Part shown: piece by piece, positions 22,084 to 34,037 of the stretch | Position numbering within the stretch: the first letter of the stretch is position 1 | Layout of the letters: every line of letters starts with the position of its first letter | Source of the DNA: Eulemur rufifrons | Taxonomy: Eukaryota; Chordata; Mammalia; Primates; Lemuridae | Reading direction: 5' to 3' | Assembly (NCBI RefSeq): GCF_041146395.1 | Contig: NC_090990.1 | Coordinates: 47,847,501-47,911,500 of the forward strand | DNA: 64,000 bases | Program-made: the position numbers and the translations under genes | The notes under the pieces: generated by a model | Told to the model about the DNA's origin: nothing | Databases searched by the model: none | The model's input: the letters and a program-made list of their open reading frames with translations, nothing else

Positions 22084-22990
22084 TACAAAATGAAAAAGAG
22101 AGAAGACACAAATAAAGAACTATAATCAGAAATTAAAGTGGAGACACTACTGGCCTTACAGAAATAAAAAGGATTATGAAAGGATACTATTAACAATTAA
22201 TTATACATCAACAAATTAGATAACCTAGATGAAATAGAAAAATTTCCAGAAACACACAAATTACCTAAACTGACTCAAGAAGAAATAGAAAATCTCAACA
22301 GACTTATAACAAATGAAGAGATTGAATCAGTAATCAAAAACCTCTCCCCACCAAAAAAACCAATCCAGAACCAGATGGCTTCACTGGTTAATTCTATCAA
22401 ACATTTACAGAAGAACTAATACCAATCATTCTCAAACTCCTCCAAAAAATGGAAGAAGAAGGAACACTTCCTAAATCATTCAATGAGACCAGCATTACCC
22501 TGATACCAGATAAAGGCATTACAAGAAAAGAAAATCATAGCCCAATATCCCTTATGAATATAGATGCAAAAATTCTCAGTGAAATCCTAGCAAACTAAAT
22601 CAATAGCATATTAAAGGAGTATGCACCTATCACCATGACCAAGTGAAATTTATCCCAAGACTGCAAGGGTATTTCAACACAGAAAAATAAAGCAATGTAA
22701 TACATCACGTCTATAAAATGAAGGAAAAAAACCCAAGTGATCATATCAACTGATGCAGAAAAGGCATTTGACAAAATCCAACACTTTCATAATAAAAATA
22801 TCATATCTTCAACATTATAAAGGGCATTTATGAAAAACCCAACAGCTAACATCATATTCAATGGTGAAAGACGGAAAGGTTTCTCCCAAGATGAGGAACA
22901 AGACAATGATGTCTGCTTTCACCACAGCTATTTAACATTGAACAGGAAGTTCTAGCCAGAGCAATTAGACCAGGAAAGAAAAAAATGGGT
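22084..22990 (+). repeat. L1 ORF2 reverse-transcriptase region fragment
   Basis: 'ATGAAATAGAAAAATTTCCAGAAACACAC', 'GATGGCTTCACTGGTTAATTC', 'AATATAGATGCAAAAATTC', 'TGATGCAGAAAAGGCATTTGACAAAATCCA' and 'GTCTGCTTTCACCAC' are the L1 RT core. The frame is broken by stops and small deletions. Unlike a normal L1 insertion it also lacks the 3' end: it stops at about 22990 without ORF2 C-terminus, UTR or poly(A). Confidence 0.9.
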
Positions 22991-23224
22991 AGAATTGCAC
23001 ATTTTATATAATATATATTTTGCTACGTAAAAAATTTTTAAATTAAATTCATTATCTTCTCATATCCCACCCCCACCCCCCTAAAAAACCCAGTCCATCT
23101 ACAGTAAGGGTTGTCCTACAGTTATTTGCTTTCTCTTTAACATTTATCTGAGCTCATACAGGCTAAAGTCGAGTTTGAAAGGAGTATGGGCAACAGTGGA
23201 AGAGAAATTAACTCTATTTATGAA

Positions 23225-23495
23225 CTGAAGGTTTGTGTCCCTCCAAAATTTATTCATTGAAATTCAACCCCCTAATGTGATGGTATTAGCAGGTGAAGCC
23301 TTTGGGAGGCGATTAGGTTGTGAAAGCAGAGTCCTCCCAAACAGGATTAGTACCCTGACAAAAGAAACCTCAAAGAGCTCCCTCACACCTTCTGCCATAT
23401 GATGTCACAACAAGAAGTCAGCAGTCTGCACCCCGGAAGAGGGCCCTCACCAGAACCTGACTATGCTGGCACCCCAACCTCAAAACAAGCACGTT
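23225..23495 (+). repeat. MaLR LTR fragment (MST type)
   Basis: 'GGTTTGTGTCCCTCCAAAATTTATTC', 'CCCCTAATGTGATGGTATTAGCAGG', 'CCTTTGGGAGGCGATTAGG', 'AGAGCTCCCTCACACCTTC' and 'AGAGGGCCCTCACCAGAACC' follow MST LTRs. The 3' portion, normally ending with the AATAAA and 'GCCACCCAGTCTATGG' region, is missing. Confidence 0.88.
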
Positions 23496-24065
23496 GTTTT
23501 TAATTAAATTGCATTTGTTGGTGGGAAAGGGGGCTGGGAGTTGTTTAATGGAAATTATGAAGGAAGGGCTTTAATGTCACTCCAGGCAACTCTTTTGGTG
23601 TTGCTACTGAAATTGCCCAAAATATTATTGTCAGATGGCTTCTTTTACAACCCTTCCATTCTCACAGAAATCCTGGCATTTTCACTACCAGTGCCCTGTA
23701 AAATGATGTGCTTTATATTGAAAAACTCAATTCAATTCAGTATTTGTTATGTACCTACTATGTACAAAATAACTGGGTGAGACTTTCGAGAGAGAGAAGT
23801 TTAAAAGTCCAATAATTCATGAAGATGTCAATGTTGCATCAGTGACTGTTTTCCAGATTCTAGACTCTGTCATGAAGGGGTATAATAGAAACTGGTTTTC
23901 TAGGTCAAAATAACAAACAATTTTCTCATTCTCCAAAGGCAAAGTGACATAAGAATGTTACTAAAACTTAAGTAGTGGCTCCATAATAATAAAAAACATT
24001 TTTTTTCAAGAAAGCGTGGCATTATCTTGTTTAGCACCAGCTTTATGATTTGGGTTTACAATGTG
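23496..24065. other. Unique DNA, nothing firm
   Basis: A weak old-repeat phrase 'TATTTGTTATGTACCTACTATGTAC' lies at about 23742. There is no gene. Confidence 0.45.
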
Positions 24066-24069
24066 AGTA

Positions 24070-24610
24070 GTGTATTCATTATCTATCACTGCATAACAAA
24101 TCACCTCAAAACTTGGTGACTTAACAATAATCATAAATTATCTCTCATAGTTTCTATGGGCTGGGAATTTAGACAGGGCATAGTGGGGAAATTGTGTGCT
24201 TCATAATTTCTGCAGCCTCAGCTAGAAGACTTGAAATTTGGAATCATGGAAGACTCATTTACATTCCGTTGATGCTAGCTATTGGGTCCAGCTGAGGCTG
24301 TTGGCCAAAACATTCCTGCACGGCATCTCCTTGTGGCCTTGGCGTCCTCACAGTGTGGTACCTGGACTCCAGGAGCAAGCATCCTGAGAGACAGAGCCCA
24401 GTGAAAGCTGTTTTTTATGACCAGCATGGAAAGTAATGCAATCAAGGCAAGTTACAAAGTTATGCCTGGGTTCAAGTAGAGGCAACACAGATCCCATCGC
24501 TCAATGAAAAAAGGTCAGCATTACATAGTAAGAAGACCATGCAAGATAGGGTATGTATGGCTGCAACCATCTTTGGAATTACAATATGCTACAGAAGGAG
24601 AGAGATATGG
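24070..24610 (-). repeat. Old LTR-like repeat, minus strand
   Basis: 'CATTATCTATCACTGCATAACAAATCACC', 'CAAAACTTGGTGACTTAACAATAATC', 'CTCATAGTTTCTATGGGCTGGGAATT' and 'GTCCAGCTGAGGCTGTTGGC' match the reverse complement of a well-known old LTR-type mammalian repeat, probably MaLR-related. I cannot give the subfamily. Confidence 0.65.
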
Positions 24611-26159
24611 GGTGTTTCCTGCTAACAAAAGCTTAAACTTTCTCTCCCTCTTCTAAACTTGCTGTTAATTGGGGCTGACATTTACTTGCACTCTTTTATA
24701 TAAAAGTATCTTTCTTCAAAGAATTTTATTTAACTATGTTTAAGTAAAAGGGAAAGACTGATTTGGTAAGAAGACAGGTGACATGGCAAGATGTAGCTGG
24801 ATCCACCTTGGTGAAAGTTACCATTGAGATTGATAGATAGGTGGATTGTTTAGTTGGTTGGTTGATTCATACCTCACTTTCCTTCTACCATGAACTTGAG
24901 GTGGTTTGCTCCTGCAATTTAACTTTCATTGCTGTTAAGTCCCACTCCCATTATGGCTTCTCCTTGGTTCAATTGGATTTTAATTCCCACGGCTATGGCT
25001 TTATTTGTGTTATTCTCACCACCTCAGATAACACAACCATATCTGTCAAGCTATTTTGTTGCAAAGTATAGGTATTTACTAAATCTACTTTAATGAATGA
25101 ATGCTTTATTATAAGATTTGAAGAGGGCAATTTTTCTGACCTAGATATTGATAGAGCTAAACTTCACAGAAAGAAACAAAATCTAGGAATGAAGCTTAAA
25201 AATAATCAAAACTTTCTTTTCTGTCTTAGAGCCCCTATAGTCATTCTCACCTCTGCTGCTTCTTTCTATTTTCCTTTCTCTCCTCTTATCTCCTCCCCTT
25301 TCTTCTCTTTTCTCTTCTTTCATTCCTCCCTCTCTTACTCTCCTCTCAAGAAGCTTTCTGTGGGTGCTCAGATCCCTGCCTGGCTGCCAGCCCCAGGTCT
25401 ATATTATGAAGGTTCACCCCTACAATCTCTTTCTCATAGAACAAATTCTTGAGAGAGTCTGAGTGATCATCTCCTCCCCGCCAACCAGCTGTGGCCAGGA
25501 AAAGCAGGGTCATGTGATAAAATATGGCCACTAAATCTTGCGCCCAAGCAGGAATTATGAGCAGGACAGGGACCCCCAGACATTATTCTACACCAGTTGC
25601 TTTCCTTCTTTCACACAGGTTGCTGAAAACACTAGGGGAAAATCTCTCAACCATGAATATTATTAGTTCTACTATTTCCTCTTCTGGTTAGTATTCTTTC
25701 TCACTTGTTCTCTTGCTGTCTCACACTCTCTCCTTTCCTTCACAATAAAATTTCTTAAAGGGATTATCTATGCTTAATGTTTCTAATCCTTCCTGATCTA
25801 TTCATTAAAAAATAAAACAAAAAACAAAAACAGTGAATGAAGATTCTGACTTTACTATTCTGCTGAGACTGCCCTTGCCATTCCATACTTCTTGCTGATT
25901 CAAAAGGACACATCATGGTCCTTATCTTACTAGAGAACTCTGAGGTGATGGACTCAGTAGGGCACACTCTTCTTTGTCATTCCTGTCATTTTTTTTTTCT
26001 CTTAATCCATCCAGAGTTTTTTCTAACCATCTTTTAGTTTGTGGGTTTTCTCTATTTTCCTTTTCTATTTAATTAAATTCTCTTCTTATCTCTATAATTT
26101 CTTCCTTCTCCTTTTGGGGGATTCATTCTAATTTCTTGAACTAATATTTAGTCAATTTT
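24611..26159. other. Unique DNA with a polypyrimidine tract
   Basis: No gene is recognised. A tract of about 110 bp at 25245-25355 is almost pure C and T on the plus strand. The 119-codon frame at 25093-25452 crosses it and is compositional, not a gene. Confidence 0.5.
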
Positions 26160-26169
26160 TTTACAAAAA

Positions 26170-26323
26170 AAATTTTTTTAAAGATGATGGTCTTGCCATG
26201 TTGCCCATCCTAGAGTCCAGTGGCTATTGACAGCTTCAATCACAGCTCACTGCAGCCTCGAACTCCTGGGCTCAAATGATCCTCCCATCTCAGCCTCTCA
26301 GGCCCACGCCACTGTCCCCAATC
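26170..26323 (-). mobile_element. Alu monomer, minus strand
   Basis: 'GATGATGGTCTTGCCATGTTGCCC', 'CACAGCTCACTGCAGCCTCGAACTCC' and 'GATCCTCCCATCTCAGCCTC' are one Alu arm in reverse. Approximate 10-bp TSDs TTTACAAAAA lie at 26160-26169 and 26324-26333. It is an old monomeric Alu relative. Confidence 0.85.
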
Positions 26324-26384
26324 TTTACAAAAATTTTGTAAAATTGACAGGTGTATTTCTGTGTCTATATTCTTTTTTTTTTTT

Positions 26385-26764
26385 TTTTTTTGGCATGTGG
26401 GTGTCCTGTTGTTCCTGCACCATTTGTTGAAAAGACAGTCTTTTCTCCATTGTATTACCTGTACTCCTTTATCAAAAATCAGTTGACTTGGGCCAGGCAC
26501 AGTGGCTCACGCCCTTAATTCTAGCACTCTGGGAGGCCGAGGTGGGAGGATCGCTCAAGGTCAGGAGTTCGAGAAAGAAATTACATGGACAGCTAAAAAT
26601 ATATATAGAAAAATTAGCTGGGCATGGTGGTGCATGCCTGTAGTCCCAGCTACTTGGGAGGCTGAGGCAGTAGGATTGCTTGAGCCCAGGAGTTTGAGGT
26701 TGCTATGAGCGAGGCTGACGCCACGGCACCCTAGCCTGGGCAACAGAGTGAGACTCTGTCTCAA

Positions 26765-26795
<31 letters not shown>

Positions 26796-27175
26796 AATCA
26801 GTTGACTGTATTTATGTGGGTCTATTTCTGGGCCCTCTATTCTGCTTAATTGATCTGTTTGTCTATTCTTTCACCAATACCACACTGTCCTGTTTACTGT
26901 AGCTTTATAGTAAGTCAGGAAGTGTCAGTCCTTCAACTTTGTTCTTCTCTTTCAATATTGTGTTGTTTATTCTTGGTCTTTTGCCTCTCCATATGAACTT
27001 TAGAATCAGTTTGTCAATATCCACAAAATAACTTGCTGGGATTTTGATTGGGATTGCATTGAATCTATAGATCAAGTGAGGAAGAACTGACATCTTGACA
27101 ATATTGAATTTCCTGTCCATGAACGTGGAATATCTCCATTTATTTAGTTCTACTATGATTTCTTTCATCAGAATT
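26385..27175 (-). repeat. L1 ORF2 3' region, antisense, split by Alu
   Basis: 'GCACCATTTGTTGAAAAGACAG', then after the Alu 'TGTATTTATGTGGGTCTATTTCTGGGC', 'ACTGTAGCTTTATAGTAAG', 'CTCCATATGAACTTTAGAATCAG' and 'ATTGGGATTGCATTGAATCTATAGATC' read as antisense L1 ORF2. The 87-codon minus frame at 26905-27168 is a short open remnant of ORF2 C-terminal coding. A T run at about 26371-26390 sits at the left edge. Confidence 0.92.
26491..26795 (+). mobile_element. Lemur-type Alu SINE with internal deletion
   Basis: GGCCAGGCACAGTGGCTCACG starts the element. The text goes from 'CAGGAGTTCGAG' directly to 'AAAGAAATTACATGGACAGC', so about 45 bp (the ACCAGCCTGAGCAAGAGCG...CTACTAAAAATAG part) is missing. The tail is (AAAT)n. 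A 12-bp TSD AATCAGTTGACT is at 26477-26488 and 26796-26807. Confidence 0.94.
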
Positions 27176-27289
27176 TTTTAAGAGCAATGAATCACACTTT
27201 GATTATGAAATATTTCAAACATGGGAAAGTACAAAGAATAATATAACAAACATTCATGTACACTAAATATTTGTTATTTAGGCACATTT

Positions 27290-29185
27290 ACATAAGTTTT
27301 CCCTTTTTTATTGATTCAGATTGTTTCATTTTTTTAACCATGTTTAAAAAATTAATATTTTTAATTGTAGAGTTCAGTAAAGTTCTGCATTGTTGTGAAA
27401 CAGTTCTCCAGAACTTTTTCATCCTGCATATCTGAAATTCTATACACATTAAATAACAACTGCCCTTTCTTCCCTTCCCCCAGTCCCTTGTAACCACCAT
27501 TCTACTTTCTGTTTCTATGAATTTGACAACTTTATATACCTCATCTAAGTAGAATCGCACAATATTTGTCTTTTTGTGACTGACTTATTTTGCCTAACAG
27601 AATGTCCTCTCGGTTCATCCATGTTGGCATGAATGGCTGAATAATATTCCATTGTATGTATATACCACATTTTGTTTATTCATTCATTCGTGGATGGGCA
27701 TTTGAGTTGCTTCCAACTGTTGGCTATTGTGAATAGTGCTGCTATGAACATGGGTATGTAAATGTCTCTTTGTGACCCTGCTTTTCATTCTTTTCATTCA
27801 TACCCAAGAGTGAGACTGCTGAATCATATGGCAGTTCTGTTTTTAAGTTTTTAAGGAAACTCCATATTGTTTTCCATAGCAGTTGTACCGCTTTACAATA
27901 CCATCAACAGTGCATAAGAGTTCCAATTTCTCTACATTCTCACCAACCCTTGTTATTTTATGTTTTTTTGAAAGTAGCCATCTTAATGGGTGTGAAGTAG
28001 TATCTCACTGTGGTTTTGATTTGCTCTTCCCTAATGATTAGTGATGTTGAGCATCTTTTCATATGCTTGTTGGTCATTTGTATATCTTCTCTGAGGAAAT
28101 GTCTATTCAAGTCCTTTCTCCATTTTTTAATCAGGCTATTTGATTTTCTGTTGTTTAGTTGTAGGAGTTCTTTATATATTCTGGATATTAACCCATTATT
28201 AGATATATAATTTGCAAAAATTCTCTTCCATTTCTTTCCCTCTGTTGATTGTATCCTTTGGTGAACAAAATTTTTAATTTTGATGTAGTGTCATCTGTCT
28301 ATTTTTGCTTTTGTTGGTTATGCTTTTGATGTCATAGACAAGAAATCATTCCCAAGTCCAATGTCATCAAGATTTTCCTGTTTTCTTCCAGGAATTTTAG
28401 AGTTTTGGGTCTCATGTTTAGGTCTTTAATCTATTTTGAGTTAATATTTGTATATGGTGTAAGATAAGGTCCATCTTCATTCTTTAGCAAGTGGGTATCT
28501 CCTTTTCCCAACACCATTTGTTAAAGAGATTGTCATTTCCCCATTTAGTGGGCCTTCTTGTCAAAGATTATTTGGCCATATATGCAAAGGTTCATTTCTG
28601 GGCTCTCTATTGTATTCTATTGGTTTATTTTCTATCTTTATGCCAGTATCACACTGTTTTGATTACTGTGGCTCTGTAATACACTTTTCAGAAAGTGTGA
28701 GTCCTCCAACTCTGTGCTCCTTTTCAAAGTTTTTTGGCTATTTGGGGTCCTTTGGGATTCCATATGAATTTTAGGATGAATTTTTCTATTTCTGCAAAGA
28801 AAATGCCATTGGGATTTTGATAGGAATTGTGGTGAATCATAGATAGAGTTGGGTAGTATGAACATCTTAACAGCATTAAGTCTTCTGATCCCAAGAACAT
28901 GGGATGCCTTTCCTCTTATTTATGTCTTTTTAAACTCCTTTCAGCAATGCTTTGTAGTTTTCAATGCAATGTACAAGTCTTTCATTTTTTGGTTAGGTTT
29001 ATTCCTAAGCATTTAATTCTTTTTATGCTATTATAAATGGAATTGTTTACTTAATTTCCTTTTTTGTTGTTCATGTTAGTGTATAGAAATGCAACTGACT
29101 TTTGTGTGTTGATTTTGTACACTGCGACTTTGCTGAATTTATTTATCAGTTCTACTTTTAGGGGAGTTTCGTGGTTCTCCTCATA
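27290..29185 (-). repeat. Long old L1 (L1M), antisense
   Basis: Starting from the 3' UTR side, landmarks are 'CCCTTGTAACCACCATTCTACTTTCTG', 'GGCTGAATAATATTCCATTGTATG', 'GGCTATTGTGAATAGTGCTGCTATGAACATG', 'GTTGAGCATCTTTTCATATGC', 'CACCATTTGTTAAAGAGATTG' and 'TTGATTTTGTACACTGCG'. About 1.9 kb of ORF2 C-terminus and 3' flank is present with many stops. It lies head-to-tail behind the other antisense L1, giving two tandem copies of the same ORF2 segment. Confidence 0.93.
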
Positions 29186-30399
29186 TAGATTTTGTACATA
29201 TTTTGTTACCTACTCACTTTCCATACAGTGCTCTTACTTCAATATGGCTTCTATTCTTCCTTTTAATTTTTAAATCAATATAAACATTTATTTTACAACT
29301 TACAATCTTTCAAATTATTCCATTATTTCTGGTTCTTAAGGTGCTAATGCTGTTGGTTACATCTGCTGACTCTACTTCATGGAGATTTTTTTCTTTATAT
29401 GGTTTGTAAATTTTTCTATTCCATTTTCAGAGGAGTTTATTTACTCTGTGGCAGGGGTAGGTGCCCCTGGGTTGTGAAAGTATGAAAGATAACATGGTAT
29501 TTTTAGGCTTGTTCTACAGACATGTTTCTCCCAATGATATCAATGGTCCTAGACTATTTCTTAACTTTTGGATCCTACATCATGCAGGTAGAATAAATTT
29601 GGGTATCACACATACATATAGCACAAGCCTGAGATTTCAATTTCCTGGACAGATGGCAATGCCCCCAGATAAATGGCAAGCTTCTTTACCACTATCTGGG
29701 TCAGAGAGAGAGTTTTTCTAGCCTGTGAGTATAAGAATTTCTAAGTTCTAGGCTCTATCCAGGGGCATCAATTCCAGGTGCTCTACCTTGTATATAGCCT
29801 TATTAGCCAAATCTCTTGTCTCCATGTGGTCTCTTGCTCCTAAGTCCTAAAAGCCTAAGTCAACTTCCACCATACAAGCAAGGGGTCCAGCAGTGTAGCT
29901 GGTACATAGGTACTGAAATGTCATTCACTGCTCTTCTTCTACACAGTCACCTGTATGATTTGATTTGAAGGCTTCAGAGCAGCAAATCAGCTCAAAGCAT
30001 CTTCCTCAATCAGGGGCCTAAAATTCTACCACAAAAGATTAATTTCTATGGGATAAGCATTGCCCTCTTTAAATAGACAATATTCTAAACAGACTTATCT
30101 TGGCGACAGTACCTCTGGGAACATTTTTCAGAATGATGTTGGCACACATCTACTCAAATATATTGTTCCCATCTGGACTCATTTGTTTGGTGAGATCAAT
30201 AAATTCACATATCAGTGTAAATGACAAGGGGGGAAGTGAGCAGAAAGAAGAAAGAAAAATACGCATTTTATAAATTATCAAGACATGATCATTGAAACTT
30301 TTTTTTAAATTAAAATAAGCATTTTTCCTATAAGAGGGGTAGTATACCTCTCTTGTTTCCTGCCTATGTAGCAATGTTTTCTTTTTTATTTTTTGGTTG
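29186..30399. other. Unique DNA, nothing recognised
   Basis: About 1.2 kb with no clear repeat or gene. Frames of 86 and 92 codons (29461-29721 plus, 30150-30428 minus) show no domain or family resemblance. Confidence 0.5.
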
Positions 30400-31205
30400 C
30401 AGGACCCCTCTTTTCTGGGGTAACCCATCCATGTCTTTGGACAAGGACGATGCTAGAGGGGCAAATGACCCAGACCTGGCCAGCTAGTGTGACCCATTCC
30501 ACTAGCCTCAGTCCTGGTCCAGGGAGGGGGCTTTTCTGCTGGAGCTAACAAAGAAGCTAATCTCTTCCGCTGGAGTTGATAAGTTAGGAGGATTTGAGTC
30601 TGTGGTCGCCTGTAGTCATTTCTGCTCCCATGTGAGGAGAACTTGGTGAAGAATAACAGAGGAGAGAAAATAAGGTCAACAGAGAAAAAGAATACAAGAC
30701 TGATAAATGCTCACTAAAATCTCTCTTCCGGCTAGGCACACAGTGAACTTGCATTTCTCTCTCTCCCTTGCAGATAACTGTAGCTCTGTGACCGGGTTCT
30801 GGCCAGTGGCAGTGATCCTCCATGCTCTCCCTAACTCCCACCCCTCTCTTTTGGCTATATGCCCAGCAGAGGACTCTAGGAGTAGTAAGCTAAAAGATAA
30901 AATGGGCTTGAAGCCCTAAATCATCACATAGATGGCCACCCACTGAACATCCTCATTAAACTGTTATGTGTACAATAAATAAACTTTTACTGTGTTAAGA
31001 TATGGAGATTTGGAAGTTGTTTGTAACACCATTTAGACTACCTTCATTAGTAGAAAAATACAGAGGCCTAATAACCTTGTTTGAGTGTGTCCACAGAGCC
31101 ATCTAGGCTTGAAGCTCACTACTCCTCTGGGAAACCCTTTGGCTTAAGCTGGTTTGAATTGGGTTTTAGTTTCTTGCAATGAGAACTGTTCTAACTAACA
31201 CAAAA
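30400..31205 (+). repeat. Two nested old mammalian repeats
   Basis: The outer element starts with 'GACCCAGACCTGGCCAGCTAGTG' and 'TTTTCTGCTGGAGCTAAC' and ends with 'CTTAAGCTGGTTTGAATTGGGTTTTAG' and 'TTCTTGCAATGAGAACTG...CTAACTAACAC'. Inside it, about 30710-31075, a second repeat of similar style runs from 'TGACCGGGTTCTGGCCAGTGG' to 'AATAAATAAACTTTTACTGTGTTAAG' and 'GTTGTTTGTAACACC'. I recognise both patterns as common old repeats without naming them. Frames across this block are not genes. Confidence 0.55.
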
Positions 31206-31321
31206 GAAAACATATAAAAAAATGATCACTATTACCTTAGTGTAAACCAAGTTACAAAATCATTTTGTTTTCTAAGAAGAAGAACTAGAACAATATTAAA
31301 GTACTGAGCACCTGAGAGATG

Positions 31322-31499
31322 CTGTCAATTCAAGTATTTCTTGAGTCCTGTAGGCCAGATAACAATTTTTTCCTCCAACTCAGATAATAATTTTAAATAA
31401 TAGTTATATTATCATTTATTGAAATAAGATGCAGTAGTTTTTTTCTTCTCCATAATTAATACATAATATTCCAGTCATACTTTATCACGAAGACACGTA
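31322..31499. repeat. Divergent paired repeat, copy A
   Basis: This 178-bp segment aligns end to end with 36171-36335 (shared CTGTCAAT, TAGGCCAGATAACAATTTT, AAATAATAGTTA, GAAATAA, TAATATTCCA, TTTATCAC, AAGACA). Copy A has about 24 extra bases at about 31370-31393 that look like an internal partial duplication of CAGATAACAATTTT. I do not recognise the sequence as a known transposon. Confidence 0.75.
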
Positions 31500-31604
31500 G
31501 GTCAATACGCGAGAATACAAAGATAAACCTCAACCTCATGAGTTTATGCCTTCATATCAGAGCGTTAGAGATAAAGAGGAGAGCAGAGGTCATGTACTCA
31601 GCCC

Positions 31605-31715
31605 TTTCACTTTACAGATGAGAAAATTACAGCCTAGAAAGGAGAGAGTATTTGCCCAGCGTCATACAGTAAGCAAGTGACAAAACCAAAGTTAGAACTC
31701 TGATATTCTGAGAGA
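31605..31715 (-). repeat. MIR SINE fragment
   Basis: 'TTTCACTTTACAGATGAGAAAATTACAGCC' and 'TTTGCCCAGCGTCATACAGTAAGCAAGTG' are the inverted MIR core. Confidence 0.85.
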
Positions 31716-33169
31716 AAGAGAACAAAAGTACAGGAAACAGAGGGATCATTGATAAAGCAAGGAATCTAAGCAGGAGGAGGAAACGAAATTCAGAACACAA
31801 ATGGAGAAGAATCAGCCTTGGATTTAAGGATGGATGTCGCTTACACTGAAACTAGAAGTAAAGAGTGGATGTGAATACAGCTTAGTTTGTTAGGGGCCAA
31901 AGGAAGTTGCATTTGCCATAAATATTGTAGTGTGTTGATTTATCAAACTGTCTTCTTCATCTCCATGAAGGGAGGGACTATGAAAATATGGTGTGTGTCT
32001 TCTTGAAAGGAAGAAGGCATCAGGGAGCCAGGGAGGGAGGGCCACAGAAAGAATCCCAGAGTTGTGGACAACGAACTTCACCAACTTCACAGTTTAGCTG
32101 AGGCCCACTTCCAGTAAGAATAAGTCCAGGAATTAAAGCCAGGCCAAGAAGTCTTTAAACTATTCCAATAGATAGACTGACCCAGCACGTGAGAATGAGG
32201 TTTGTGAAGTAAATGGACTCTTGGGATGAAATGGGGAGGGTACCATAAACAAAGACAAGTCCTACCAACAGCCAGACAGCTGGTGACAAAGGCCAGGCTG
32301 GACAAAGGTCTTTCTGGCTGCCCTTATATACAGAAGTAAGAAAACCACACATCTCTGTTGGGTGTGAGATGATCTGGCTGCAACATCTGTCACCCCATTG
32401 ATTGCCAAGCTGGCTTCATTAGTTCTGGCTGGCTAGGCTAGGGTCTCCTTCCTCCCTTGCCTTCCTATGTGCATCTCTTCTTGAGCTGCATGCTGTCAAG
32501 CCATCCATCTCTAACAGGGTGGACCATTCTTCAGAGAAGAGTATACTTATTATCAGGAAACAACCCCACTTGATTCAAGAACTCCTTATTGTAAACCTTT
32601 AGTTTTGACATATTGCTTCACCCTAAAGAATTATCTCTGGTGCCAACAGCACCCACAGTAGCTGCAGCCTCACAGGAAAAGAGGTTTGATCTCTGGAATT
32701 AAAGATTCAACAAGAGGAGTCCAAAGACTTTCAGACTTTCACTGAAGATGGAAAATCCAAAAAATTAGGAGAAACATGGTACACACAACTGCTATGAGGA
32801 TGTTGTAGGATGGAACTCTGTGATGCTTCCTTTGCTTATGTGTTCAGGAGGCAGCACGGCTTCATGGGCTTTAGAATCATTACTGTCTGTCCGTCTGTCT
32901 GTCCGAGGTCTCCTTGTCTTCATACTTTCCTGACTTAGCCATCATCTGTGCACTAATGATTTCCTGTCTAGAACTCCTGCTAGTACTCCTGGCATTCATA
33001 CCCATCTGCCTATAAGACTCTTCTTCTTTAGTATCCCGTAGACACACACAAAAATCTTATTTGGCATCTACTATGTGCCAAGTAGTGTCCCAGTCTGAAC
33101 TTACTATCTTCATTCTCCACAAAGGAAAACTGGATGAAACCTTGGGTCCTACACCAGAGTTTCAGAGAA
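31716..33169. other. Mostly unique DNA
   Basis: No gene recognised. A short GTCT repeat lies at about 32885-32904. A weak old-repeat phrase 'TGGCATCTACTATGTGCCAAG' occurs at 33062. The overlapping minus-strand frames at 32087-32352 have no family resemblance. Confidence 0.5.
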
Positions 33170-33330
33170 AACTAATGTTGGGAGCATCTACAAAGTGTCA
33201 GGTATTGTGGCACGTCCACCTCCATATCTCAGATAGTCTTTGCACTAATCCAGTGAAAGAAGAAACATTACCCTCCATTTAACAGGTGAGAAAACAGGTA
33301 TATAAAGGTCATAGGTCTTTCAAGAGTTTT
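33170..33330 (-). repeat. MIR SINE fragment
   Basis: 'AGTGTCAGGTATTGTGGCACGTCC', 'GCACTAATCCAGTG' and 'CCTCCATTTAACAGGTGAGAAAAC' follow inverted MIR with moderate decay. Confidence 0.65.
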
Positions 33331-34023
33331 AGATTTCAAGAAAATTTCAAAAAACATTTTGAAGTCACACAGGATTGCTAACTTTATTTTGGCAAATAGG
33401 AACATTGAAAAAAAATCGTTTACTATAATTTCATTTGAAGATAGTCTATATTAAAAATAAAAACATAAAAAGAAGAAAAATGTAAATATTCATCTTAATT
33501 TAATAAATGTACCTTTATGGAAAATTTATATTGTCTTTACATTTGTCATTTTGCTGCCACCCAGTAAAAGCCTCATCACAGGCCTCAAATTTGGGGACCA
33601 CTCATTTGAGTTACCGGTTCAGGCTCTTTGATTAACTGATTTAGTAGCTATAAGGGCTTCCTGATATTTGCATAAAGAGCCAGGTTACATCTCTCTTCCT
33701 CAGCCATCTTTCCAGGCAAATGTTAGGCAAATTAAATTATGTTGCCTTCCCTTAAAAGATGTGAAACAGAGAATAGCTCGGGCTTTACCTTAGGGGAGCT
33801 TTAGCTCATTCAGTAGGGTTGCTTTATATTTAAAACAGAAAAGAATGATAATCTTTGGCCTTTCCAGAAAAAAAAAATAATTATAACTTTTAGAATATTA
33901 CCTTTTCTTCAGAGATAGACTAATAAATTTTTGGAGAAAATATCATTTTGTCATAACCATATTTTGCAAAGATTATAAGATTATTCTATAGTATTATCAG
34001 AATAAATCAGAAATTAGTATAAC
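33331..34023. other. Unique AT-rich DNA
   Basis: No recognised element or gene. Confidence 0.5.
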
Positions 34024-34037
34024 AGGGCTTGAGATTT

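Noticed and set aside
30400..31205. Possible gene with AATAAA signals near 30975
   Set aside because: The sequence follows old mammalian repeats, including their own AATAAA-containing 3' portions. There is no coding frame of note.
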